Source: Treponema sp. (GTDB taxonomy: Bacteria; Spirochaetota; Spirochaetia; Treponematales; Treponemataceae). From it: 43,892 nt of DNA. Below are positions 7,710-17,037 of the stretch, piece by piece. Position 1 is the first letter of the stretch. Each line of letters opens with the position of its first letter. The notes under the pieces were generated by a model, which worked only from the letters and a program-made list of their open reading frames with translations, ran no database searches and was not told where the DNA came from. Made by a program: the position numbers and the translations under genes. The stretch is from positions 1 to 43,892 of the forward strand of contig JALCCK010000019.1 in assembly GCA_022640795.1 (NCBI GenBank), written 5' to 3'.

Positions 7710-8523
7710 CTTTATCTCCTGAATCAGACACCGGTGCAGGTATTTCAGCAGCCCGCCTGCGGTGGTGCTTTATACGAACATGCTTTAAACAAACATGTTC
7801 TGTAATTTCCTCAATCATTTTTTCAGCTTCTGAAGTAAGTTCTCCGGAACTTCGTGCTGCTGCAACCATATCAGGCCGATAGGCTAAAGTTTTTTCCAGA
7901 CACTTTTTCAGACGCCACTTCCGGATATATTCGTGGTTCCCTGACAGTAAAATATCAGGAACTGCCATGCCCCGGTACAGTGGTGGACGCGTGTACTGCG
8001 GGTATTCCAGAAGGCCGCCGGAATAACTTTCCTCCTGCAGCGATTCCTTCGAAATTACACCGTCGATGAGCCGATACACCGTATCGATTATCACCGTCGC
8101 CGCAACTTCTCCGCTCGACATAACGTAATCACCAATGGAAATTTCATCATCTACAAATGAATCAATTATCCGTTGATCGATTCCCTCATATCGGCCGCAT
8201 ATAAGTACAAGTTCTTTTTCCCGGCTCAATTCCTGCGCTTTCCGTTGTGTAAAAGGTTTTCCGCCAGGAGTCACAAAAATGACCCGTTTTCTGCCGGCTC
8301 CAACACTGTCAAGCGCACGTCCCAGAGGCTCCGGCATCATAAGTTGCCCGGCTCCTCCTCCATACGGACTGTCATCACAGGAACGGTGTTTATCAAAAGC
8401 AAAATCTCTGATATTCACCAAATCGTAGGCAATAATTTCCTTTTCAACTGCTTTCGCCATGATTGAGTTTTCAAAATAAGCGCGCAGGATCTCAGGAAAT
8501 AAGGTCAGCACTGTAAATTTCAT
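7687..8523 (-). CDS. trmD: tRNA (guanine-N1)-methyltransferase TrmD
   Basis: Methylates G37 of tRNAs with G at position 36, preventing +1 frameshifts. The 278-aa protein starts [11 protein letters not shown], carries the [17 protein letters not shown] block near 51, [10 protein letters not shown] at 109-118, and the [11 protein letters not shown] trefoil-knot SAM-binding motif near 129. The last 30 residues form a basic then acidic tail longer than in E. coli TrmD, and its coding part overlaps the rplS start by 23 bp. It follows rimM by 4 nt. Confidence 0.97.
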   Translation of the reverse strand: MKFTVLTLFPEILRAYFENSIMAKAVEKEIIAYDLVNIRDFAFDKHRSCDDSPYGGGAGQLMMPEPLGRALDSVGAGRKRVIFVTPGGKPFTQRKAQELSREKELVLICGRYEGIDQRIIDSFVDDEISIGDYVMSSGEVAATVIIDTVYRLIDGVISKESLQEESYSGGLLEYPQYTRPPLYRGMAVPDILLSGNHEYIRKWRLKKCLEKTLAYRPDMVAAARSSGELTSEAEKMIEEITEHVCLKHVRIKHHRRRAAEIPAPVSDSGDKDGSDKND

Positions 8524-8527
8524 GGAT

Positions 8528-9130
8528 TTACTCCAGAATCCAGAGGTGCATCAGCTCGACTGTATTGTTCCGCATGTCAACAGCTCCTATAAACCTTTCG
8601 TTAAAAGGTACCATGACCTTTCTCGGTTTACCGGATGCAGTCAGTTTGACACCGTCCGCAAGCAGTCTGCAGCTCTCGGAGAGGGAAACCTCAAGGAGGT
8701 CACCTGATCCGCCTTCCAATACGTTTGTGATTGTTCCTACCGTTTCATCGGCAGGTGCAGCTTCTTCTGCCAGTCCGTCCTTCCCCGATTCAGAAATTCT
8801 GTAAATCAGAGAACACTGCTTCAAATCTTCAATATACCACTCATCCGCAGTGAGAGGATGCGCGTATTTCCGCGGTACGATAATTTCCCATCCGTTCAGC
8901 CGAGCTGCCGCTTCAGGGGTATCAATTCCCGCAAGTTTCATGTACAGGGTAGTGTCCGCAGGTTCAGCATATTCAACCTGAAATACCTTCTGTTCACTGC
9001 CGTGTCGCAAAGTCACTTCTTTTAAAGCTGCAATATGATCATAATAACCGGAAGCGCTTTCTACTTTAAATTCACCCGCCAAACCGTGTTTTCCGCGGAT
9101 AAAACCAACAACAAACTGTTCAATCACCAT
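8528..9130 (-). CDS. rimM: 16S rRNA processing protein RimM
   Basis: A 200-aa RimM, which helps 30S head assembly by binding S19. The N-terminal domain shows VGFIRGKHGLAGEFKVE; a PRKYAHPLTADEWYIEDL stretch marks the domain boundary, and the C-terminal PRC-barrel domain carries VGTITNVLEGGSGDLLEV and the closing RKVMVPFNERFIGAVD motif. An insert of about 20 acidic/alanine residues (ESGKDGLAEEAAPAD) separates the two halves of the PRC domain. Eight bases after the KH gene and 4 before trmD. Confidence 0.95.
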   Translation of the reverse strand: MVIEQFVVGFIRGKHGLAGEFKVESASGYYDHIAALKEVTLRHGSEQKVFQVEYAEPADTTLYMKLAGIDTPEAAARLNGWEIIVPRKYAHPLTADEWYIEDLKQCSLIYRISESGKDGLAEEAAPADETVGTITNVLEGGSGDLLEVSLSESCRLLADGVKLTASGKPRKVMVPFNERFIGAVDMRNNTVELMHLWILE

Positions 9131-9138
9131 CAGTACGA

Positions 9139-9372
9139 TCAGTCCAGAATTTCAAGGCTGTAATGTTTTCCATTTTTACTTGCAGATGCACTCAAAACAG
9201 TACGCAACGCCTTCGCAATACGGCCGTACTTGCCGATAACTTTGCCAATATCACCATCGGCAACCTTAAGTTCGAGAACGGTACCTCTTTCACCTTCGGT
9301 TTCATTTACCGAGACTGCACTGGGATCATCGACCAATGATTTTGCAATATATTCAATCAGGTCTTTTTCCAT
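9139..9372 (-). CDS. khpA: KH-domain RNA-binding protein (KhpA/YlqC type)
   Basis: A 77-aa single KH domain with the GKVIGKYGR version of the GxxG loop at residues 42-50. Such proteins bind RNA, often together with KhpB/EloR. Placed between rpsP and rimM as in many Gram-positives and spirochaetes. AGGAG is 8 nt before the ATG; an out-of-frame ATG lies between them. Confidence 0.93.
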   Translation of the reverse strand: MEKDLIEYIAKSLVDDPSAVSVNETEGERGTVLELKVADGDIGKVIGKYGRIAKALRTVLSASASKNGKHYSLEILD

Positions 9373-9390
9373 TCCATGCGCTCCTGTAAA

Positions 9391-9636
9391 CTACTTTTCA
9401 AGTTTCTTTTTATTGATCAGTTTGCGTACAATAGCAGTAGGCTGTGCACCCACACCGAGCCAGTAGTTCACGCGCTCTTCATCAAAAGCGACCTGTCCGG
9501 CTTCTTCCGCTATCGGCTGATAGACCCCAAGTTCCTCAATGCAGGTACCGTCGCGCGGTTTACGCGAATCCTGCACAACAATGCGGTAACAGGGACGTTT
9601 TGTTGCGCCAAATCTTTTAAGTCTGATTTTGACCAC
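9391..9636 (-). CDS. rpsP: 30S ribosomal protein S16
   Basis: An 81-aa S16 beginning [20 protein letters not shown]. The open frame extends to a TTG at 9651, but that codon overlaps the Shine-Dalgarno GGAGG, so the GTG at 9634-9636, 8 nt after it, is the start and gives the family's normal N-terminus. First gene of a long operon that runs through khpA, rimM, trmD, rplS and the FliK-like/FlhB-like pair to yraN and the Zn-finger gene. An 84-nt leader with a hairpin next to the Shine-Dalgarno precedes it. Confidence 0.96.
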   Translation of the reverse strand: MVKIRLKRFGATKRPCYRIVVQDSRKPRDGTCIEELGVYQPIAEEAGQVAFDEERVNYWLGVGAQPTAIVRKLINKKKLEK

Positions 9637-9653
9637 TTGTATAACCTCCAAAA

Positions 9654-9670
9654 CCGTCTTTCACAGACGG
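9654..9670 (-). promoter_or_regulatory. Hairpin just upstream of rpsP ribosome-binding site
   Basis: On the minus strand CCGTCT-GTGAA-AGACGG is followed at once by TTTTGGAGG. It could sequester or expose the ribosome-binding site, or act as a weak attenuator; four T are too few for a normal terminator. Confidence 0.4.
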
Positions 9671-9726
9671 AATTTTGTAATCCAGATAATACGCATTGTA
9701 TTTTCTTTACAGTGCGGTGAAATGTT

Positions 9727-9755
9727 ACTATATAGTAAAAAAAAGAAATAGTCAA
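9727..9755 (-). promoter_or_regulatory. rpsP operon promoter
   Basis: Minus strand: -35 TTGACT (rc at 9750-9755), 17-nt spacer, -10 TATAGT (rc at 9727-9732). Strong sigma-70-type match, giving a leader of about 84 nt. The -10 is part of a 10-bp palindrome ACTATATAGT. Confidence 0.85.
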
Positions 9756-9799
9756 TTATTGAAAAAGGTTGTCGTATGTGACCGGCAGACCGCAGGTGT

Positions 9800-10567
9800 C
9801 TATCGCTCCGGAACCGAAAAACGACGCAAAAAAGTTTTTGTCCGCTCCTGCTGCGGATTTTCAATTATATCATGTGCACTTCCCTGTTCGACAATCACGC
9901 CGCCGTCCATAAAAATAATATGGTCACTCAAGTCGCGGGCAAACGACATCTCGTGGGTAACGACGACCATTGTCATTTTTTCGTCAGCAAGACCTTTTAT
10001 AACGGCAAGAATTTCACCGGTCAGTTCGGGATCAAGGGCACTTGTCGGTTCGTCAAACAACAGAACCTGCGGTTTTAATGCAAGTGCACGGGCAATCGAA
10101 ACGCGTTGCTGCTGACCGCCGGAAAGTTCACAAGGATACGCATCAGCCTTGTCGGCAAGCCCCATTTTATCCAGAAGCAGACGGGAAACATCGTCTGCAG
10201 CTTCCTGTTTCTTTTTCAGAACATGAATCTGCGGATGGCTGATATTCTTTAGTACTGAAAAATGCGGAAATAAATTAAAATTCTGAAAAACCAGACCTGC
10301 ATTGAGAGAAGCCTCATGAAGATTTTTTTTATCTGCATAAACACCGTCGGTAACCATTTCAATACCGCAAATCGAAACGGACCCCCCGCTTACCTTTTCA
10401 AGCTGCATAATGCAGCGAAGCATCGTCGATTTGCCTGATCCGGAAGGACCGATAATGCCGAGAACTTCTCCACGCTGTACAGTAAATGAAATATCTTTTA
10501 TAACTTCAGTATTCCCGAATTCCTTTCTGAGATTTTTAACACTGATAACCGTCTTCATCTCTTCCAT
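9800..10567 (-). CDS. Polar amino-acid ABC transporter, ATP-binding protein
   Basis: A 255-aa ABC ATPase of the GlnQ/HisP class. Walker [10 protein letters not shown] near 39, signature LSGGQQQR near 150, Walker [15 protein letters not shown] near 170 and the switch His in [10 protein letters not shown] are all intact. It powers uptake through the upstream permease. Start at 10567 has GGAG 8 nt upstream; an in-frame ATG at codon 4 is an alternative. Third gene of a binding protein-permease-ATPase operon, ending 45 bp before the rpsP promoter. Substrate cannot be read from the ATPase. Confidence 0.93.
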   Translation of the reverse strand: MEEMKTVISVKNLRKEFGNTEVIKDISFTVQRGEVLGIIGPSGSGKSTMLRCIMQLEKVSGGSVSICGIEMVTDGVYADKKNLHEASLNAGLVFQNFNLFPHFSVLKNISHPQIHVLKKKQEAADDVSRLLLDKMGLADKADAYPCELSGGQQQRVSIARALALKPQVLLFDEPTSALDPELTGEILAVIKGLADEKMTMVVVTHEMSFARDLSDHIIFMDGGVIVEQGSAHDIIENPQQERTKTFLRRFSVPER

Positions 10568-10588
10568 AAATATAGCTCCAGCAGTATC

Positions 10589-11224
10589 CTATCGATAATA
10601 TGAGAGTTTTTTTTCAAGCTGCAGAAATGCAGCGGAAACTGCCCAGTTCATGACAAAATAAAAGATGCCTGCAACAAAAATAGGCATCGTCGAAAAAAGC
10701 CGGCTGGACGTCGTCTGCGCAACATGCAGTAATTCCGCTACGCCGATGACCTGTACCAGTGCAGTATCCTTTACCAGATTTATAACTTCATTCCCCATCG
10801 CCGGAGTTATTCTTTTTATAACCTGCGGCAGTATAATACGAAAGAACGTCTGATTCCGGGTATACCCCAAAACTTTTGCAGCTTCTGACTGCCCGTCGGG
10901 AACAGCGTCAATACCGCCGCGGTATATTTCCGCAAAATATGCAGCGTAGTTTATCGCCATGGCAATGATTGCGGCAGTAAAACGATCATAAGAAACATGA
11001 AAGAGATGATACGGAGCAAAATAAACAAAAATAAGCTGAAGCATCAACGGTGTACCGCGAATAATCAGCATGAATATATTTGCAATCTGGGCAACAAAAC
11101 GGTTTTTCGACATCCGCGCCGCCGCTATCGGTAACCCCAGCGGCAGTGCGAAAAGAAGAGTCAGAAAAAAAACCTGTATTGTCACAACGGTTCCCTGAAG
11201 CATGACCAGCAGCATCTTTATCAT
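10589..11224 (-). CDS. Polar amino-acid ABC transporter, permease
   Basis: A 211-aa membrane protein of the His/Glu/Gln/Arg/opine family. It has about five membrane segments, the EAA loop (EAAKVLGYTRNQTFFRIILPQ) near residue 113 that contacts the ATPase, and the RGTPLMLQL motif near 55 that is typical of this family. It probably works as a homodimer because only one permease gene is present. Separated by 4 nt from the binding-protein gene. Confidence 0.93.
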   Translation of the reverse strand: MIKMLLVMLQGTVVTIQVFFLTLLFALPLGLPIAAARMSKNRFVAQIANIFMLIIRGTPLMLQLIFVYFAPYHLFHVSYDRFTAAIIAMAINYAAYFAEIYRGGIDAVPDGQSEAAKVLGYTRNQTFFRIILPQVIKRITPAMGNEVINLVKDTALVQVIGVAELLHVAQTTSSRLFSTMPIFVAGIFYFVMNWAVSAAFLQLEKKLSYYR

Positions 11225-11228
11225 AACG

Positions 11229-12047
11229 TTATTTTCCGATTACAGAGATATCGCGGCCGAACCATTTTCTGGAAACAGCGGTAACGGTCCCGTCTTTCTG
11301 CATCTCCCCGAGGATTTCCTGAACTTTGTCCCGCAGCCGGATATCTCCTTTACGGAACGCTACGCCGTATTCTTCTTTTGAAAGGCTTTCAGGAAGGACG
11401 GAAAAAGGCTTCTTCGTCATTGCAATACTGTACTCGGCGACGACACTGTCCATGACGACACCGTCTACGCCTCCTATTTCCAGATCGTTCAGAGCCGTAA
11501 TATTATCTTTGAACATCACAATATTCTTCAGCGAATTCTTGAATCCGGTATTTCCATCGACCGCTTCCTGTGCGCTCGAACCGCTCTGAAGACCGATTAC
11601 CTTGCCGGCCATATCGGCAAGTGTCTTTACTCCGCCGGCAGAACGAACAACAAGTACCTGATCATTGTCCAGATAGGGACTCGTAAATGTAAGTTCTTTT
11701 TCGCGTTCCGGCGTAATCGTAAAACCGTTCCAGATGCAGTCTATTTTTCCGGTATTGAGTTCCTGTTCTTTTGCATCCCATTCGATAGGCTGTGCCTTGA
11801 ATTTCACTCCGAGACGGACAGCGACTTCTTTTGCAAGATCTATATCGTACCCGACGATATCGTTATTTTCGTCGCGAAAACCAAGCGGCGGAAACGAATC
11901 ATCAAGTCCCAGAACAAATAATCCCCTGGTCGTAACATCAGTAAGAGATGTATCTTCCGCAGTCTGTTTTGTTTTGCTGCAACCGGAAATCACCAGCATC
12001 AGTACTACGGCAAAAACCGTAGCAGCAGTCCTATAATTTTTTTTCAT
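11229..12047 (-). CDS. Amino-acid ABC transporter substrate-binding lipoprotein (family 3)
   Basis: A 272-aa lipoprotein: basic N-terminus, hydrophobic segment and lipobox VISGC give lipidated Cys near residue 23. The mature part has the family 3 layout: RGLFVLGLDDSFPPLGFRD, then DIVGYDIDLAKEVAVRLGV, IDCIWNGFTITPERE and a GDIRLRDKVQEIL block. These bind polar amino acids such as Glu, Gln, Arg or cystine. Following argH and a cyclase on the same strand might hint at arginine, but that is speculation. GGGAGG lies 12 nt before the ATG, longer than ideal. Confidence 0.92.
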   Translation of the reverse strand: MKKNYRTAATVFAVVLMLVISGCSKTKQTAEDTSLTDVTTRGLFVLGLDDSFPPLGFRDENNDIVGYDIDLAKEVAVRLGVKFKAQPIEWDAKEQELNTGKIDCIWNGFTITPEREKELTFTSPYLDNDQVLVVRSAGGVKTLADMAGKVIGLQSGSSAQEAVDGNTGFKNSLKNIVMFKDNITALNDLEIGGVDGVVMDSVVAEYSIAMTKKPFSVLPESLSKEEYGVAFRKGDIRLRDKVQEILGEMQKDGTVTAVSRKWFGRDISVIGK

Positions 12048-12074
12048 ATAGTATCCATTCCTCCCGCTAAAATC

Positions 12075-12104
12075 ATTATATGCAGTATAAAAAAAACTTT
12101 ACAA
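12075..12104 (-). promoter_or_regulatory. Promoter of amino-acid ABC operon
   Basis: Minus strand: TTGTAA (rc at 12099-12104), 18-nt spacer, TATAAT (rc at 12075-12080). The -35 overlaps the stop codon of the upstream cyclase gene, so the transporter can be expressed independently. Confidence 0.7.
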
Positions 12105-13361
12105 TTCTTCCAGTTCCGCCACATCGGAATCATCTGCCTGAACAGGCCGGTCAATGGTCTGATTTGCAAGACAATTCGTATACAAAGGTATTTTATCCGG
12201 CCGTTCTCCTTTGAGTTCATACAGCGGAACGGGTTCCCGCACTCCTTTCAGATACGCCGTATCGAGATACTGACAGTCAAAACAGTCTTTTACCAGTTTA
12301 AAAGTCTGTCCGCTCATAAGAATCGAAGACCCGTACCGTTTGTTCACGTTTTCAATGCGGGATGCTATATTTACGTTGTTTCCTATAATCGTATAATCCA
12401 GCCGCTGCATACTGCCGATATTGCCGACAATCATATCACCGGAGTTTATTCCTATCCGGGTAAAAAGCGGGGCGGTAATAAGTTTTTCCCGAATCAGCTG
12501 ATCGTTCAGGACCGCTTCCATACGTTTCATCCGCAAAGCAGCAAGACAACATCGGACCGCATGATCTTCCATTTTACGCGGAGCCCCGAAAAAGGCCATA
12601 ATCGCATCTCCCTCAAATTTATCGATAGTTCCGCCGAGAGAAATAATCACCTGGCTCATTTCGTTCAGATACATATTTAAAACGCGTACAAGAACGACAG
12701 GATCCATACTTTCCGAAAGTAATGTAAAATTTCTGAGATCAGTAAAAATAACAGAAAGGAACTGTTTTTCACCACCCAGGTGCATTACAGAAGGATTATC
12801 AACTATATTCTGAACAACATCCGGAGAAACATAACGGGAAAAAGCATACTGCAGCTGATTCTTTTCCTGCCGTATAGTTCCTGCTTCAAGGAACAGAAAT
12901 GTTCTGCCGAGGATACGCACAACCGGTATCAGCAATTTTTTTTGTGCAAGACTGTACGACTTCACGCCATGAAACGGCGGTCCGATAAAAAGAAGCCCTG
13001 TTACCGCAGTAGTGAATCCAAACGGCAGTGAAAAACAACCGGAATGATGAACGAACAATGCATTTTCGGTAACAACTGCCCGACGACGTTCATCAATGTA
13101 AAAATCAACCGGAATCGGGTTTATCCCCTGATGGGTAAAGTATTTTATTTTTTTTGACGGTTTGCCCTCATCCGCATAAAAAAGGACGAAAAGAGGATCA
13201 AGCCGTTTCATAATCCATGCAGATACTGCAGCAAACACCTCTGCTCCGGAAGCCTTTGTTATCAGTTCCCGTTCCAGAATATCGAACTCGGTTTCCTTAA
13301 AAACCAGTTCCATACTTTCGCCTGACTGTAACGACCGTAATGTATTTTCGGGTTCTCCCAT
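12099..13361 (-). CDS. Soluble class III adenylate cyclase with N-terminal GAF-like region
   Basis: A 420-aa protein. Residues 1-170 have no membrane segment and look like a GAF-type sensor fold (recognised only by pattern). A short helix (AFSRYVSPDVVQNIV) links to the cyclase domain. Metal-binding Asp are D208 (FTDLRNF) and D252 (FEGDAIMAF); adenine-selecting K248 and T324 give the class IIIb K/T pair; transition-state N331 and R335 (NVNIASR) are present. It should therefore make cAMP. ATG at 13361 with GGAG 5 nt upstream is preferred over a longer frame that overlaps argH. It starts 13 nt after argH, so the two are probably co-transcribed. Confidence 0.9.
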   Translation of the reverse strand: MGEPENTLRSLQSGESMELVFKETEFDILERELITKASGAEVFAAVSAWIMKRLDPLFVLFYADEGKPSKKIKYFTHQGINPIPVDFYIDERRRAVVTENALFVHHSGCFSLPFGFTTAVTGLLFIGPPFHGVKSYSLAQKKLLIPVVRILGRTFLFLEAGTIRQEKNQLQYAFSRYVSPDVVQNIVDNPSVMHLGGEKQFLSVIFTDLRNFTLLSESMDPVVLVRVLNMYLNEMSQVIISLGGTIDKFEGDAIMAFFGAPRKMEDHAVRCCLAALRMKRMEAVLNDQLIREKLITAPLFTRIGINSGDMIVGNIGSMQRLDYTIIGNNVNIASRIENVNKRYGSSILMSGQTFKLVKDCFDCQYLDTAYLKGVREPVPLYELKGERPDKIPLYTNCLANQTIDRPVQADDSDVAELEEL

Positions 13362-13374
13362 AAAAACTCCGCAA

Positions 13375-14814
13375 TTATCCGGCAGAACGGGCGGTAGTGC
13401 AGAATTTCTGCAGTGTTCCAATCTGTTTCAGGACCTGTTGCGGAGCAGGTCCTCCGTCAGTTTTTCTGGCTTCAACACAGGCTTCAGGGGTAATCAGTGT
13501 ATAAATATCATCGTCAATAAGCGGCGAACAGGCTTTAAACTGATCAGGCGGAAGTTCTTCGAGGCTGCAGTTCAGCTCAATCGCCTTCCTGACGGCCGCT
13601 GCCGCAACACCGTGCGCCGTCCGGAACGGCATTCCCTTCCGGACCAGATAATCAGCAACGTCGGTTGCATTCAAAAATCCGCCGCGGCATCCGGCCGCCA
13701 TCCGGCCGGTATTCCAGTGCGCACTTGAAATCATATACGTAAAAACGGTCACGTTTCCCAGAACACAGTCAAACGCGTCAAACAACGGCTCCTTGTCTTC
13801 CTGAAGATCGCGGTCGTACGACAGCGGCAGTCCTTTCATCATAGTCAGCAGTGATACCAGATCGCCGTAAATTTTCCCCGTACGTCCGCGTATGAGTTCT
13901 GCAAAATCAGGATTTTTTTTCTGCGGCATTATGGAGCTGCCAGTCGACCATTTCTCACTCAAATCGACAAAGCTGAACTCCGTCGTCGACCACAAGACAA
14001 TTTCTTCACAAAATCTCGAAAGATGCATCTGCAGGAGTGAAAAATCGGACACCAGTTCAATACAGTAATCCCTGTCGGAAACACTGTCGAGTGAATTGTC
14101 GGTTACTCCGGAAAAACCAAGCTGATCCGCAACAGATTTTCTGTCAAGCGGAAGTCCGCTGCCGGCAAGTGCTCCGCTGCCGAGAGGGCTCTCATCTATC
14201 CGTTTTAAAGCGTCCTGCAGCCGTTTCCAGTCGCGTACGAGGCTCCATGCCCATGCACACAAATGATGAGCAAGCGTCACCGGCTGGGCATGCTGCATGT
14301 GAGTATAACCGGGAATAAGATCGTCTGTATGCTTTTCAGCCGTCCGAACTAAAGCTTCTATAAGGGTAACGATACGGTCGCACAGATCCGGTATTGTACG
14401 CTTCAGATACAGACGTTCGTCCAGAGCTATCTGGTCATTGCGCGACCGGCCGGTATGCAGTTTTCTGCCGGTATCGCCGAGCCGATCGGTCAGTTCCGCT
14501 TCTATAAAAGAATGAATATCTTCAGCCGAATAATCAATTTTAAGCTTACCAGATTCAAGATCCTTTTTTATTACTGCAAGTTCGTCCGTAATCTGCCGGC
14601 TTTCTTCTTTTGTAAGGATACCCGTTTCACCGAGCATCCGGGCATGTGCAATACTGCCGTTGATATCATCGAAGGCCATACGCTCATCGACATATATTGA
14701 AGTTTCAAATTCGACAGCCCATGCATCAGGTCCCTGTTCAAACCGTCCGTGCCACAGTGCAGCATGATTATCAGAAGTCATCGTTCCGTGTGAATTACCG
14801 ATATCTTTAGCCAT
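13375..14814 (-). CDS. argH: Argininosuccinate lyase
   Basis: Splits argininosuccinate into arginine and fumarate. The 479-aa protein has the fumarase/ASL signature GSSIMPQKKNPD, the LDERLYLKR and HTGRSRNDQIA blocks, and the TPGYTHMQHAQP-type segment (IPGYTHMQHAQPVTLAHH). No argG lies beside it. There is no Shine-Dalgarno before the ATG; a TACTAT hexamer lies 7 nt upstream, compatible with a leaderless mRNA. An ATG 11 codons further in (14781) is an alternative start, so the first residues are uncertain. No convincing ARG box was found upstream. Confidence 0.95.
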   Translation of the reverse strand: MAKDIGNSHGTMTSDNHAALWHGRFEQGPDAWAVEFETSIYVDERMAFDDINGSIAHARMLGETGILTKEESRQITDELAVIKKDLESGKLKIDYSAEDIHSFIEAELTDRLGDTGRKLHTGRSRNDQIALDERLYLKRTIPDLCDRIVTLIEALVRTAEKHTDDLIPGYTHMQHAQPVTLAHHLCAWAWSLVRDWKRLQDALKRIDESPLGSGALAGSGLPLDRKSVADQLGFSGVTDNSLDSVSDRDYCIELVSDFSLLQMHLSRFCEEIVLWSTTEFSFVDLSEKWSTGSSIMPQKKNPDFAELIRGRTGKIYGDLVSLLTMMKGLPLSYDRDLQEDKEPLFDAFDCVLGNVTVFTYMISSAHWNTGRMAAGCRGGFLNATDVADYLVRKGMPFRTAHGVAAAAVRKAIELNCSLEELPPDQFKACSPLIDDDIYTLITPEACVEARKTDGGPAPQQVLKQIGTLQKFCTTARSAG

Positions 14815-14821
14815 GATGAAA

Positions 14822-14827
14822 ATAGTA
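14822..14827 (-). promoter_or_regulatory. Putative argH -10 element
   Basis: TACTAT on the minus strand, 7 nt before the argH ATG; the -35 position (TTTTCT, 17 nt away) is weak. Confidence 0.4.
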
Positions 14828-14894
14828 CTGTATTTTACTGAAAAAGAAAAGATGCGGTAAGCCGCCGCCGGGCAAAACGCATATACAGGTCCGC

Positions 14895-15269
14895 TTACTG
14901 ATTCTGCTCCATCCAGCGCCGGATACCTGCAGAAACGTCAGTATCAATATCATGTTCTATGCGGCAGGCATTTTCTTCCGCCTGTTCAGGGGAAACGCCC
15001 GTTATTTTTTCAAGGAATTTTGTAAGCAGCACGTGCCGGCCATATACTTCTTCCGCTTTCTTTCGGCCTTTCGGAGTAAGCGTCAGCACATTGCTGTCTC
15101 CGAATTCTATATAGCCGCCTTCTCCAAGGACACGCATCGCTCTGCTTACGCTGGGTTTAGAGACATTCAGTTTCCGTGCAACATCAACGGAATGCGCAGC
15201 CCCCTTTTCGTTCTGCAGCATCAGAACTGCTTCAAGATAATTCTCACCAGATTCATAAATACCAGCCAT
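14895..15269 (-). CDS. DtxR/MntR-family metal-dependent transcriptional regulator
   Basis: A 124-aa protein. Residues 1-65 are the winged helix with VDVARKLNVSKPSVSRAMRVL as recognition region and wing GGYIEFGDSNVLTLT. Residues 70-124 are the helical metal-binding/dimerisation domain: GRHVLLTKFLEKI and ENACRIEHDID carry the His and Glu/Asp ligands typical of Mn/Fe-sensing members. The SH3-like third domain is absent, as in MntR and TroR. No metal transporter lies next to it; it follows ilvB by 55 nt with its own extended -10 promoter. Metal (Mn or Fe) and targets are unknown. Confidence 0.88.
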   Translation of the reverse strand: MAGIYESGENYLEAVLMLQNEKGAAHSVDVARKLNVSKPSVSRAMRVLGEGGYIEFGDSNVLTLTPKGRKKAEEVYGRHVLLTKFLEKITGVSPEQAEENACRIEHDIDTDVSAGIRRWMEQNQ

Positions 15270-15298
15270 AGCACCACCTCACACCATCTGATACAGTT

Positions 15299-15307
15299 AC
15301 TATACCA
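15299..15307 (-). promoter_or_regulatory. Extended -10 promoter for the DtxR-type gene
   Basis: Minus strand TGGTATAGT forms a TG-N-TATAAT-type extended -10 about 30 nt before the ATG; the -35 position is poor. The gene also has a GAGGTGG ribosome-binding site. Confidence 0.45.
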
Positions 15308-15324
15308 TATTACGAAGTATTCTG

Positions 15325-17037
15325 CTACTTTATTTCAAGAAACAGCTGGTCGATCGGTTTTCCGGCAGGAACCATAGGAAGTACCATTTCATCAATTCCT
15401 ATATGTGCATCAATGACTGCCGGTTTTCCGGCATCCAGAGCGGCATCAAAGGCCTTCCGGAATTCAGTCTCATTCACCGCACGATATCCCTGTATTCCAT
15501 AGGCTTCAGCCAGTTTTACAAAATCGGGGCCGAAATCAAGCGTCGTCTGACTATATCGCTTTCCGTAAAACAGATTCTGCCACTGCCGGACCATTCCCAG
15601 TGTTCCGTTATTGATAACGATAATAATAATAGGAAGATTGAAATGGCTGATTGTCGCAAGTTCATTACAATTCATACGAAATGAACCGTCCCCTGCAAAA
15701 TGGACAACGCGGCGCCCGGGATTTCCAACCTGCGCACCGATAGCGGCTCCGGTTCCGAATCCCATTGTTCCGAGCCCTCCCGAGGTAAGAAATGTCCGGG
15801 GAATACTGAATTCATAATACTGGGCGACCCACATCTGATGCTGACCGACTTCAGTCGTAATGATTGCATTTTCACCGACTTTACTGTGCACATATCTGCA
15901 CAAAAACGCAGGATGGAGCGATCCCCGCGCAGCGGTGGTGGACGGAACTTCCTTTTTCCACGCAGCTATCTGCCTGTTCCAGTCGCTTTCAGGCTTCTGC
16001 TCAACAAGCGGCAGCAGACGGTCCAGCGTACTCTTCATATTTCCTATAATGGAACCTGCCGTCTGCACATTTTTGTTTATCTCTGCAGGATCTATATCTA
16101 TCTGAAAGACTTTACCGTTTTTCGCGAAATTTTTAGCGTCCCCGGTAACACGATCGCTGAACCGCGCTCCGAGCGTCAGTACGAAATCACTCTTGCTGAC
16201 AGCCATATTGGAAGCCTTCGAGCCGTGCATACCGACCATGCCGGTACAAAGTTTATGTGCAGACGGAAATGCACTTTTTGCCATAAGGCTGACGGCAACA
16301 GGAATACTGGCTCGTTCAGCAAGCGCAAGCAGCTCGGGACTCGAATCTGAAATAATTATTCCGCCACCCGCATAGATAACGGGACGTTTTGCTGCATTGA
16401 TAAGTTCCGCAGCTTCTTTTATCTGTTCGTCGGAAACCTCGGGAGCCGTCCGTATACGATTTATATTTGCAGTCATGTGAACAGTCGGAACGTCGTCAAT
16501 GATGGACGGATCAACCGGCAGGTAATCCGTCTGAGCTGCGGTTACATCCTTTGGAATATCGATAAGCACCGGACCGGGACGCCCGCTCTGAGCAACGATA
16601 AACGCTTCTCTGATGCAATTTGCCAGCTCTTCAATATGCCGCACAATATAACTGTGTTTCGTAATCGGCATCGTTATACCGCGGATATCTACTTCCTGAA
16701 AAGAATCCTTCCCTAAAAGCGAATTGGCAACATTGCAGGTTATAGCGACAATCGGAACCGAATCCATATGGGCGGTCGCTATTCCGGTCACAAGATTGGT
16801 TGCACCGGGACCGCTGGTAGCCATCACGACACCGACTTTACCGGTCGAACGGGCATACCCGTCGGCGGCATGTGCCGCTCCCTGCTCATGTGCAGTCAAT
16901 ATATGCTTTATCCGGTGGCTGTTCTTGTATAATTCATCATAAATATTAAGAATAGCTCCGCCAGGATATCCGAAAACCGTGTCGACACCCTGTTCAAGCA
17001 GACACTCTATAACTATCTGTGCACCTTTCATCTTCAT
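15325..17037 (-). CDS. ilvB: Acetolactate synthase, catalytic (large) subunit
   Basis: A 570-aa thiamine-diphosphate enzyme that condenses pyruvate (or pyruvate with 2-ketobutyrate) in branched-chain amino-acid synthesis. It has the N-terminal [14 protein letters not shown] and catalytic Glu in [16 protein letters not shown], the FAD/central region, and the TPP motif [21 protein letters not shown] ending in [16 protein letters not shown]. Anabolic length and FAD-type middle fit IlvB rather than the catabolic form. No regulatory ilvN/ilvH gene is adjacent. Start overlaps the ilvD stop by 4 nt. Confidence 0.95.
   Translation of the reverse strand: MKMKGAQIVIECLLEQGVDTVFGYPGGAILNIYDELYKNSHRIKHILTAHEQGAAHAADGYARSTGKVGVVMATSGPGATNLVTGIATAHMDSVPIVAITCNVANSLLGKDSFQEVDIRGITMPITKHSYIVRHIEELANCIREAFIVAQSGRPGPVLIDIPKDVTAAQTDYLPVDPSIIDDVPTVHMTANINRIRTAPEVSDEQIKEAAELINAAKRPVIYAGGGIIISDSSPELLALAERASIPVAVSLMAKSAFPSAHKLCTGMVGMHGSKASNMAVSKSDFVLTLGARFSDRVTGDAKNFAKNGKVFQIDIDPAEINKNVQTAGSIIGNMKSTLDRLLPLVEQKPESDWNRQIAAWKKEVPSTTAARGSLHPAFLCRYVHSKVGENAIITTEVGQHQMWVAQYYEFSIPRTFLTSGGLGTMGFGTGAAIGAQVGNPGRRVVHFAGDGSFRMNCNELATISHFNLPIIIIVINNGTLGMVRQWQNLFYGKRYSQTTLDFGPDFVKLAEAYGIQGYRAVNETEFRKAFDAALDAGKPAVIDAHIGIDEMVLPMVPAGKPIDQLFLEIK

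Noticed and set aside
12045..12065. Mini-ORF MDTI with stop overlapping the binding-protein start
   Set aside because: The ATG is only 1 nt after GGAGG, too close for initiation; more likely chance within a 12-nt spacer.
14815..14894. ARG box upstream of argH
   Set aside because: The best windows match the TGAATWWWWATTCA core poorly and lie in A/T runs.
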